Source of the DNA: Eubacterium sp. CAG:248
Lineage (GTDB): Bacteria; Bacillota; Clostridia; Lachnospirales; Lachnospiraceae
Reading direction: 5' to 3'
Assembly: GCA_000436475.1 (NCBI GenBank)
Contig: FR886145.1
Span: 2,756-8,376 of the forward strand
Length of the DNA stretch: 5,621 bases
Part shown: positions 1 to 5,621 of the stretch, in pieces
How the letters are laid out: the number at the start of each line of letters is the position of its first letter
Position numbering within the stretch: position 1 is the stretch's first letter
Made by a program: the position numbers and the translations under genes
Notes under the pieces: model-generated
Database searches by the model: none
What the model saw: only the letters and a program-made list of their open reading frames with translations
What the model was told of the DNA's origin: nothing

Positions 1-47
1 ATATTATACTGCATATTATCATACTGTTTTACATAATATTTTCCTCT

Positions 48-75
48 ATTATACATATTCATCTGGAAATTTCAA
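48..75 (-). promoter_or_regulatory. Sigma-A type promoter candidate for a gene beyond the left edge
   Basis: On the minus strand there is a -35 box TTGAAA (70-75, five of six matches to TTGACA), a 16-bp spacer and a perfect -10 box TATAAT (48-53). Transcription would start near position 41 and run out of the window to the left. The promoter lies about 75 bases past the stop codon of the second ABC gene, so the next leftward gene may be a separate transcription unit. AT-rich DNA produces chance matches, but near-consensus boxes with a normal spacer make this the best promoter candidate in the window. Confidence 0.5.
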
Positions 76-97
76 TTTCTAAAATTTCAGTTTCTAA
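68..97. repeat. Two-copy 15-bp direct repeat
   Basis: Positions 68-82 and 83-97 are adjacent copies of AATTTCARTTTCTAA, differing at one base (75 versus 90). The first copy contains the -35 box of the minus-strand promoter candidate at 48-75 and the second lies directly upstream of it. The layout would suit a regulator binding site, but the sequence is low-complexity and may simply be a slippage duplication. Confidence 0.55.
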
Positions 98-149
98 TAA
101 TCATTTCTGTTCAAGCTTCTTTATGCTATGTCACAGACACAACGCTGTT

Positions 150-1937
150 CTAACAACTTATAACTCTTCCTGTTCTAGCTGTAACCCTGTGTGAGATTGA
201 TATAACAGTCCTGTTTTCAGATACATTTTTTAATGCCTTTAGTACTTCTCTTTCTGTATCAGCATCAAGATTAGCAGTTATCTCATCTAAAAGCAGAAGC
301 TGTGGATTAGCAGCAGTTGCCCTTGCAATAGACAATAACTGCCATTGTCCCTGCGAAAATATTTCCTGTGTGCAGAGTGTATCATATCCCTTATCAAAGC
401 TCATAATTGTATCGTGAAGTCCTGCAAGCCTGGCTGCATTCACAACCTCATCCATAGATATAGCTTCATCATATAATGTAATCTGGTCTTTAACTGTTCC
501 TGGCACCATATGAAATGTCTGTTCAACATAACCAAATATTCTTCTTTTCATATTATCAGGTATATTACTAGAATCAATTCCATCAATTAGTATCTGTCCC
601 TTTAAAGGCCTGTATAAGCCTAAAAGCAGCTTGAATATTGTGCTCTTTCCCGCACCTGTCCTTCCCTGCAGTGTAACCTGTTCACCCATATCAACATTGA
701 AGCTCTTATCTTTAATTATAATATGGTCAGCTTCATATCCGAAAGTTACATTATTAAACTTGACATATGGTGTGCAGGCTTTTCTAGCTTTTAATTCTTC
801 ACTATTATTGATGCTAGCTGTCTGTGTTTCTAACGCAGCATTAATATCTGCACTTATATCAGCATTAAAATCCGCCATAATATCTGCTTTAATATCAACA
901 TTAAAATCTGCCTTAATATCTGCTTTAACATCTTCAAATGCTGGAAGTGCAAAGAATTCATTTATTCTTCTTACACCGGCAATTGCTGACTGTATAGTCT
1001 GGATTTCCATACCAAGGCTCTCAACTGGTGCAAATATCTGTGATATGTAGTTAATAACAGCTACCGCCGTGCCTGCCGACATTCCAAAAAGTGTAAGAGC
1101 CTTTGCATTGCCCGATGCTGAAAACAACATAACTACCGCTACTACAATTGCATTTAGTATAAGAATAACCGGTGAATATATTGCATCGTAAAAGTTGGTC
1201 TTTTCCATAGCCTTATAGCTGTCACCTATATATTCATCATATTTTTTCTCCATATACTTTTCCTTGCCAAGATTATGTATTGTACGGATGTTATGTAGTG
1301 TTTCCGGTACATGTCCCGAAGCCTTACTTACTGCACGCCGGTTTCGCAGCTGGGCTTCAAGCATATTCCTCTGCACATATCGGGTAAACCAGAATATAAA
1401 TGGCAGTAATATAAGCAATAATATTGCAAGCCCTTTATTTCTGAACCATATAACTGCAAGAATACTTATTATCTTACATGTATCCGCAAACATACTGACT
1501 ATACCTGAGGTAAACAGATTCTCTACAGTATCAACATCACCAACGAATCTTGACACCACAGCTCCCGGCTCCTGCTTACTTAATGATGCGGCTGTCAGTC
1601 TGGTAAAATGCTCCATAAGACCACTACGCAGAGCATGCGTTATCTTTTGGCCAAATACAGTAAGAAGCCCTTCCCTTGCAGCCTCCATAAGACCTGTGAT
1701 CACATTAAATACCATATAAAGAAATATAAGATATAAAGGAACCTGACATCCTGCTGCCAATGTATCTACTATTCTTCCAAGTACAAGCGGTGGATAAAGT
1801 GCAGTTATAACTGCACCACATACTGTTGTTATAATACCAAGTGAAAGCCACTTTTTCTTTATTGTAGTGTGCAATATTATTGAGCCTACACTAAGTACTT
1901 TGCCGCCATTATCAACATTACTATTATGTTTACTCAT
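150..1937 (-). CDS. ABC exporter half-transporter (membrane domain plus ATPase), heterodimer partner with catalytic Glu
   Basis: This is a 595-residue ABC half-transporter of the type I exporter (MsbA/multidrug) fold in the cytoplasmic membrane. About six membrane segments lie near residues 31-52, 66-84, 144-164, 168-187, 254-275 and 281-305. The ATPase domain runs from about 390 to the end: A-loop Tyr401, Walker A GRTGAGKS (425-432), Q-loop Gln473, signature FSQGQ (527-531, degenerate from LSGGQ), Walker B ending in Asp551 with catalytic Glu552, D-loop near 556-560 and H-loop His583. The protein stops only 12 residues after His583, where most relatives have some 40-60 more. The linker between the domains holds eight tetrapeptide repeats (336-367). 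The ATG overlaps the end of the upstream transporter gene by 8 bases (ATGAGTAA), implying translational coupling; an AAGGG lies 12 bases upstream of the ATG. The motifs fit a heterodimer with that neighbour. The substrate is unknown; drug or metabolite export is inferred from family only. Confidence 0.93.
   Translation of the reverse strand: MSKHNSNVDNGGKVLSVGSIILHTTIKKKWLSLGIITTVCGAVITALYPPLVLGRIVDTLAAGCQVPLYLIFLYMVFNVITGLMEAAREGLLTVFGQKITHALRSGLMEHFTRLTAASLSKQEPGAVVSRFVGDVDTVENLFTSGIVSMFADTCKIISILAVIWFRNKGLAILLLILLPFIFWFTRYVQRNMLEAQLRNRRAVSKASGHVPETLHNIRTIHNLGKEKYMEKKYDEYIGDSYKAMEKTNFYDAIYSPVILILNAIVVAVVMLFSASGNAKALTLFGMSAGTAVAVINYISQIFAPVESLGMEIQTIQSAIAGVRRINEFFALPAFEDVKADIKADFNVDIKADIMADFNADISADINAALETQTASINNSEELKARKACTPYVKFNNVTFGYEADHIIIKDKSFNVDMGEQVTLQGRTGAGKSTIFKLLLGLYRPLKGQILIDGIDSSNIPDNMKRRIFGYVEQTFHMVPGTVKDQITLYDEAISMDEVVNAARLAGLHDTIMSFDKGYDTLCTQEIFSQGQWQLLSIARATAANPQLLLLDEITANLDADTEREVLKALKNVSENRTVISISHRVTARTGRVISC
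838..933. repeat. In-frame tandem 12-bp repeat, eight units, inside the ABC gene linker
   Basis: Eight contiguous 12-bp units run from 838 to 933, with plus-strand consensus near GCNTTAATATCT. Read on the minus strand they encode eight tetrapeptides of the form D-(I/F/V)-x-A (residues 336-367 of the second ABC protein). There is a higher-order period of three units: blocks 862-897 and 898-933 match at 31 of 36 bases, closer than neighbouring single units do, so the array probably grew partly by 36-bp duplication. Every unit keeps the reading frame. The repeat sits between the last membrane helix and the ATPase domain. Confidence 0.9.
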
Positions 1938-4266
1938 GCTTATCCACTACCCTTCTGCTGTTTTCCACTACCTTAGCTGCAGCCAGCCCTTCATTCTCTG
2001 TTTCTACAGTTCTGCATTCTTCAACACTTACCGTTTCATACATTTTTCTGTAGCCAGGACATTCCAACATAAGTTCTTTATGTGTTCCAACATTTGCCTT
2101 ACCGGCATCCAGCCATATAACCTTATCCATCTTCGGAAACATATAGAGACGATGAGATATAAGAATAACGATATTATCTGATGCCATATCTTTAAGCTTC
2201 TTATATATCTGTTCCTCTGTATTCCTATCGAGTGCTGAAAATGGATCATCAAGCACAAGCACCAGCTTCTTATGGCAAAGCGTCCTTGCAAGTGCTATTC
2301 TTTGCGCCTGTCCACCCGACAGCCTGATTCCTTCACTTCCAATAATGGTATCTGCTCCCTGCTCCATAGCCTCAACCTCTTTATCCATGCATACTGCCCT
2401 GAGGTATTCAAAAACATCATAATCATCACCTAACAACACATTATTCCTTACAGAATCGTTAAATAATTCAGGATCATGTCCAAGATAACTTATTATTCCC
2501 GACCTTACATTATCCGCAGCGTTTCTTAGTTCACATCCGTTATACATGATACTTCCCTCATATGGATATTCACACAGAAATGTCCTTCCAAAGGTTGACT
2601 TACCACTAGCAACCGGACCTGTAACACCTATGATCTGTCCAGGCTCTGCAGTAAAGGAAATACCATTATATACATTTTTTCCATCTGGATATGTAAAGCT
2701 TAAGTTTTGTACCTCAAGCCTTCCTGATGTCTGATTTTTACAATCTGTATCCTTAGCCTGAATAACCATAAGCGGCTTAATACGTTTCCATGAAACCTGT
2801 GCCTTATGAACTGCATTAAACAGTTTCGCCGCCTTCGAGGACTTATCAGATAACTTTATAAAGCAGGCCAGGAATGTTGTAAATGCTGCAATATCCCAGG
2901 TTCTCCATCCTGTTCCAAGTACATTTCTGCTGCCAAAATATAATATAAATAAAATGCCCATCATAGATATTATTCTATATAATGGTGTAAGAGAAGAATT
3001 CCATATATTAGCATAAATAGCTGATTTCTCATACTCAGCCAGATTATCTTCGTACGCATTTTTTCTGTTAACTTCCCTGCCATAAACTCTGTAGGTTATA
3101 GCATTGGAGGCTCTGTCGAGTGTTGCATTACTAAGGATACCAGATTGTTTTTTATACGCAGAACCTGTTTTCTGGACTATTACTTTCATCTTTTCAGCAA
3201 TGATATAAGATATAGGTGGAAATATCATTGCAATAAGTGCCAGCCTTACATCATATACAAGCAACATTCCTGCATATGCAGCCATCGCTACGCCTGTATC
3301 AAATATTTCTGTTGTAAACTTTCTCATGCCTTCAGCACAATCGTCTACATCAAGTATGGCCTTTGTCATAATATCGCCCATACCTTCACCTTCAAGCTCT
3401 GTCCTGCTCTTTAATACAAGTGTTCCATATAATATTTTTTTCATTCTTCTATTAACATTATTGGCGAATCTACGAACATAAAAACGTTTTATATATCTTG
3501 ATACCTGAACTACTCCAATTGAAATCACATATGCAATAACAAGTATAAGCATATCCTTGTATACAGCATTCTTTGCCAATATATCTATAAGACAGCCTGC
3601 CATTTTTCCTTCAAACCATGGTCCAAACAAAAGTCCAAGATTGTATATAAAACCTGACACAGTTATTATAAGCAGTACCTTCCACTCTTCTTTAAAATAT
3701 GATAGTATTCTGTCGGCTGCAAATTTCTTGTTTGCGGTCACTTTTTTGTTATCTGAAGGATTTACTCCATTATTTCTTAATTTAAAATCCAATCTCATCT
3801 GGTGCCACAGGACATTTCCATGAGTGGATTTATCTGTTATCCCCTCATCAATGAATCCAAACTTGGAATAATATGGAACAAGGCTTTCTTTACAAGTTAA
3901 TACAAGCCCTTTCCGGTTCTGTTTTCTGGCATCTAAGATAGCCTTCTTAATCAGCTCTTTCGCACATCCACATCTGCGATATTCAGGAAGAGTATTTACA
4001 CCAAAAATCATCTGCCATGCACCATTCTCATTATGCATTGATGCATTTTCATACATGTCATCTGTAAGATCAGCCTCATCCGTAACAAAACCATCTACAA
4101 ACGCAATGAGTTTACCCTCATCAAACATAAGCCAGAAATGATTTCCATAATATTTTATTCTCTGCTCAAATTCTTCTTTAGTTGCTGCCTCTAAAACAGG
4201 AAAACACTCGGATTCAACCGATGCAATATCGTCTAAATCAGCCATTGTTGCATATCTTATATTCAC
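1930..4266 (-). CDS. GNAT acetyltransferase-ABC exporter fusion protein
   Basis: This 778-residue protein has two parts. Residues 1-160 are a GNAT N-acetyltransferase: the acetyl-CoA loop is near 93-101 (LPEYRRCGC), followed by a helix, and motif B with Tyr132-Tyr133 lies near 130-138. The pattern resembles bacterial AANAT-like (arylalkylamine acetyltransferase-like) proteins. Residues from about 185 form a complete type I ABC exporter half, with membrane segments near 196-215, 238-256, 322-338, 340-358, 431-447 and 455-472. Its ATPase domain has A-loop Tyr526, Walker A GPVASGKS (550-557), His597 in place of the Q-loop Gln, LSGGQ (649-653), Walker B with Asp673-Asp674 (Asp at the catalytic Glu position) and H-loop His705. 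These departures mark it as the degenerate-site subunit of a heterodimer with the next gene. The start is GTG, chosen for its strong ribosome binding site six bases upstream and because the GNAT fold begins there. The frame is open across the junction (160-185). GNAT acetylates amines from acetyl-CoA in general; the substrate here is unknown. Confidence 0.92.
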   Translation of the reverse strand: MNIRYATMADLDDIASVESECFPVLEAATKEEFEQRIKYYGNHFWLMFDEGKLIAFVDGFVTDEADLTDDMYENASMHNENGAWQMIFGVNTLPEYRRCGCAKELIKKAILDARKQNRKGLVLTCKESLVPYYSKFGFIDEGITDKSTHGNVLWHQMRLDFKLRNNGVNPSDNKKVTANKKFAADRILSYFKEEWKVLLIITVSGFIYNLGLLFGPWFEGKMAGCLIDILAKNAVYKDMLILVIAYVISIGVVQVSRYIKRFYVRRFANNVNRRMKKILYGTLVLKSRTELEGEGMGDIMTKAILDVDDCAEGMRKFTTEIFDTGVAMAAYAGMLLVYDVRLALIAMIFPPISYIIAEKMKVIVQKTGSAYKKQSGILSNATLDRASNAITYRVYGREVNRKNAYEDNLAEYEKSAIYANIWNSSLTPLYRIISMMGILFILYFGSRNVLGTGWRTWDIAAFTTFLACFIKLSDKSSKAAKLFNAVHKAQVSWKRIKPLMVIQAKDTDCKNQTSGRLEVQNLSFTYPDGKNVYNGISFTAEPGQIIGVTGPVASGKSTFGRTFLCEYPYEGSIMYNGCELRNAADNVRSGIISYLGHDPELFNDSVRNNVLLGDDYDVFEYLRAVCMDKEVEAMEQGADTIIGSEGIRLSGGQAQRIALARTLCHKKLVLVLDDPFSALDRNTEEQIYKKLKDMASDNIVILISHRLYMFPKMDKVIWLDAGKANVGTHKELMLECPGYRKMYETVSVEECRTVETENEGLAAAKVVENSRRVVDKHE

Positions 4267-4272
4267 AATCGT

Positions 4273-4279
4273 TCCTTCT
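4273..4279 (-). promoter_or_regulatory. Ribosome binding site for the GNAT-ABC fusion gene
   Basis: The minus strand reads AGAAGGA, six bases before the GTG at 4266-4264. This supports the GTG start over the in-frame ATG at residue 8, which would cut off the first beta strand of the acetyltransferase fold. Confidence 0.75.
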
Positions 4280-4295
4280 TTACTATGATTTTTTC

Positions 4296-4332
4296 ATTAT
4301 AGCTTCCTATAAGGCAGATAATGCTCATTATA
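4296..4332 (-). promoter_or_regulatory. Promoter-like -10 boxes upstream of the GNAT-ABC gene
   Basis: The 85-base gap before the fusion gene holds two perfect minus-strand TATAAT hexamers, at 4296-4301 and 4327-4332. Neither has a convincing TTGACA-like box at 16-18 bases, so the promoter is only tentative. The left one would start transcription about 15 bases before the ribosome binding site. The gap is longer than the other spacings in the window, which fits a separate or additional promoter for the two transporter genes. Confidence 0.35.
4297..4312. repeat. Short inverted repeat overlapping the -10 box
   Basis: TTATAG (4297-4302) and CTATAA (4307-4312) form a perfect 6-bp inverted repeat with a 4-base spacer. 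The left arm overlaps the TATAAT candidate at 4296-4301. It could be an operator half-site pair, but it is AT-rich and short, so chance is a real alternative. It is not followed by a T run in either direction and does not look like a terminator. Confidence 0.35.
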
Positions 4333-4351
4333 TGTGCATATCTAATACTTT

Positions 4352-4912
4352 CTACTCAATCACATACTCATACATTCTAAACTGCCTGTTTCCAACCACC
4401 TCATAAAATATGTTTTCAGTACTTACATATTTAAAGCCAGCTCTTCCAGACATCCGGCTGGTATCCAAGTGTTGATACTTTTCCACTAGTCTCTCAAAAG
4501 AGGCTTCAAAGTTTAAATCATCCTTATCACTTCTTTTTCTTGGACCTTTCATGTGGTTTTTACTGCTTGCCAGCCTTGCCTTCTTACTTATATGTCTTTC
4601 CATTAACATAAGATCAATATTTTCATTTGTATACCATTTCCCGGACTGATGAATGGCATATGCACCCTTACTTAATGCCATGGCAGCAACACCATAATCC
4701 TGCGTAACTACTAAATCTCCTTTTTCACAAAGGCTTATTAACTTAAAATCAACCGCATCAGCTCCGGCACCCACATATACCACTTCTGAATAGTCTGATG
4801 TAAGATAATGATTAGTATCACACAAAAGCGTTACGGCAATATTATGACTCTTAGCTATTCTTTCAACTATCCCTATCACAGGGCATGCGTCAGCATCTAC
4901 ATATATATGCAT
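4352..4912 (-). CDS. YaiI/YqxD family (UPF0178, DUF188) protein with C-terminal extension
   Basis: This 186-residue cytosolic protein is a clear UPF0178 member. It starts with the family hallmark VDADACP (residues 5-11), followed by CDTNH (31-35), GADAVDF (50-56), GDLVVTQDYG (65-74), an AYAI segment (84-87) and YTNENID (94-100), then a basic stretch GPRKR (123-127). The family is related to PIN-like nuclease folds and the conserved Asp residues suggest metal binding, but no reaction is established to my knowledge. Usual members have about 145-155 residues; residues 146-186 here are an extra tail I do not recognise. I chose the ATG at 4912 because the conserved core begins there and AAAGAGA lies seven bases upstream. 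TTG (4939) or GTG (4933) starts would add 9 or 7 residues but lack a ribosome binding site. It follows the HNH gene by 53 bases, so the two may be cotranscribed. Confidence 0.88.
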   Translation of the reverse strand: MHIYVDADACPVIGIVERIAKSHNIAVTLLCDTNHYLTSDYSEVVYVGAGADAVDFKLISLCEKGDLVVTQDYGVAAMALSKGAYAIHQSGKWYTNENIDLMLMERHISKKARLASSKNHMKGPRKRSDKDDLNFEASFERLVEKYQHLDTSRMSGRAGFKYVSTENIFYEVVGNRQFRMYEYVIE

Positions 4913-4965
4913 ACTCTTATCTCTTTCATTCACAATCAATTGTTATATACATTTAGGAACAGTCT

Positions 4966-5529
4966 CTATTTCATTCCCACAGATAACTTATACCAGCGTT
5001 TTATGTATGGATCATCAAAAAGCTCAAGGTCGTTTTCTGTAAGTCTCACGAAAAGATCGGTAAGCCCGTCATACTCATTAATGTCTCCTGCAGGATACAG
5101 TTTCCAGTTTAGCTGCTCTAATGTCCAGTTACTCTTAACTGAATTGTGAAGCATAGACGTTGTCGCATAATTAGACGGGTTATCCTCTCCTCCAATGGCA
5201 ATAGGAATGATGTGGTCAATTGTTGGGACCAGTTCCCAGTAGGCACTGTGACATTCTTCCATCTTCCAATGGCTCTGATATGGAAATGCATCCGGCATGT
5301 AATATGATAACACCTTTAACAATCCCGGATTAACAAGCTTTTCCCCGGTATATCTGTCTATAAATCCGTCTCTTACAAACTGCTCATACTTTTCCTTATC
5401 TGTATAGCTTCTTCCCTCCGGTTTTAACTTCTTAAATGGGTATTCCTTATTTATTACATTCTTTGCCGATTCGATATTACCTGTGAGAATACTCTCTGCA
5501 CTTTGTTTGATTGTTGTAATCTTATACAT
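4966..5529 (-). CDS. HNH endonuclease-like protein
   Basis: This 187-residue protein carries a probable HNH nuclease core in its second half. The DHIIPIAIGG segment (105-114) gives Asp105-His106, Asn117 and Asn120 follow, and a helix with His128, Asn129 and the SVKSNW segment (130-135) completes a beta-beta-alpha metal-type motif. The region YTGEKLVNPGLL (60-71) resembles the strand before the active site in related HNH proteins, but the usual CxxC zinc pairs are absent. No signal peptide or membrane segment is seen, and no DNA-binding or restriction domain is attached. Proteins of this form are usually annotated only as HNH endonuclease; target and role are unknown, with a restriction, defence or phage-derived origin possible. 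The ATG is well supported by AGGTG seven bases upstream. No methyltransferase or phage gene is nearby in the window. Confidence 0.8.
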   Translation of the reverse strand: MYKITTIKQSAESILTGNIESAKNVINKEYPFKKLKPEGRSYTDKEKYEQFVRDGFIDRYTGEKLVNPGLLKVLSYYMPDAFPYQSHWKMEECHSAYWELVPTIDHIIPIAIGGEDNPSNYATTSMLHNSVKSNWTLEQLNWKLYPAGDINEYDGLTDLFVRLTENDLELFDDPYIKRWYKLSVGMK

Positions 5530-5536
5530 AAAAACG

Positions 5537-5541
5537 CACCT
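5537..5541 (-). promoter_or_regulatory. Ribosome binding site for the HNH gene
   Basis: The minus strand reads AGGTG seven bases before the ATG at 5529-5527, which supports this as the start. Confidence 0.7.
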
Positions 5542-5557
5542 GCTTTCCTTTATCAGT

Positions 5558-5586
5558 TTTATAAACAGGAATTTAGCAATTTCTAA
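5558..5586 (-). promoter_or_regulatory. Possible promoter of the HNH gene
   Basis: A minus-strand -10 box TATAAA (5558-5563, five of six matches) lies 17 bases from a poor -35 box TTAGAA (5581-5586, three of six). Spacing and position, about 28 bases upstream of the start codon, are sensible, but the weak -35 makes this tentative. The remaining bases to the right edge show no gene. Confidence 0.35.
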
Positions 5587-5621
5587 TTTTTTTGACGTTT
5601 CGGTTCATTAAATGCCTGCCA

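Larger units (their letters stand above)
1..149. other. Non-coding region downstream of the ABC transporter operon
   Basis: No convincing gene is present between the stop codon of the second ABC transporter gene and the left edge. The stretch is very AT-rich. It contains a 15-bp direct repeat and a minus-strand promoter candidate, listed separately. I looked for a rho-independent terminator for the transporter operon and found no GC-rich stem followed by a T run on the minus strand, so transcription may read through or end elsewhere. A Shine-Dalgarno-like AGAGG (complement of 43-47) is followed by an ATG that meets TAA at once, so it does not open a gene inside the window. Confidence 0.6.

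Noticed and set aside
66..88. Possible terminator hairpin after the transporter genes
   Set aside because: GAAATTT and AAATTTC can pair, but the stem has only one GC pair, the loop is nine bases and there is no T run after it on the minus strand.
631..1050. Open frame of 139 codons on the plus strand
   Set aside because: It lies opposite the ABC transporter gene. Its helical-looking ISALKSA repeats are just the antisense reading of the tandem 12-bp array. It matches no family I know.
1264..1719. Open frame of 151 codons on the plus strand
   Set aside because: It is antisense to the membrane domain of the second ABC protein, which has clear family motifs. No domain is recognisable in the antisense reading.
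2028..2291. Open frame of 87 codons on the minus strand
   Set aside because: It lies in another frame within the ATPase domain of the fusion gene, across the Walker B and H-loop coding region. The residue composition is not protein-like.
4913..4939. Longer TTG start for the UPF0178 protein
   Set aside because: The extra nine residues precede the conserved core and no ribosome binding site lies before the TTG, whereas the ATG at 4912 has one.
4808..5149. Open frame of 113 codons on the plus strand
   Set aside because: It covers parts of both the UPF0178 and HNH genes on the opposite strand and has no recognisable domain.
4966..5529. Homing endonuclease or active restriction system
   Set aside because: The HNH protein is not inside an intron or intein and no methyltransferase is present, so neither role can be supported from this window.

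Overview
The window looks like chromosomal DNA of a low-GC, anaerobic Firmicute, most likely a clostridial gut bacterium of the Lachnospiraceae type. This is inferred from the AT-rich sequence, the heavy use of ATA and AGA codons, AGGAGG-like ribosome binding sites, and protein sequences that resemble that group as I remember them. No rRNA, tRNA, CRISPR array or insertion sequence is visible, so the assignment rests on coding style alone.

All four genes lie on the minus strand and read from right to left. First comes a small stand-alone HNH nuclease-like protein (5529 to 4966), then a YaiI/YqxD (UPF0178, DUF188) PIN-like protein with an extra C-terminal tail (4912 to 4352). After an 85-base gap with promoter-like sequence comes a 778-residue fusion of a GNAT acetyltransferase to a complete ABC exporter half (4266 to 1930). 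Its last 8 bases overlap the start of a second ABC exporter half (1937 to 150). The leftmost 149 bases are non-coding and hold a good minus-strand promoter candidate for a gene beyond the window.

The two ABC proteins almost certainly form a heterodimeric exporter. Their nucleotide-binding motifs are complementary: the fusion protein has a normal LSGGQ signature but Asp in place of the catalytic Glu and His in place of the Q-loop Gln. The second protein keeps the catalytic Glu and the Q-loop Gln but has FSQGQ as its signature. In a head-to-tail dimer this gives one normal and one degenerate ATP site, as in known asymmetric exporters.

The most notable features are the acetyltransferase domain built into a transporter subunit, which may couple substrate acetylation to export; a tandem 12-bp repeat that puts eight tetrapeptides into the linker between membrane and ATPase domains of the partner; and the very short C-terminus of that partner. 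The substrate cannot be read from the sequence.
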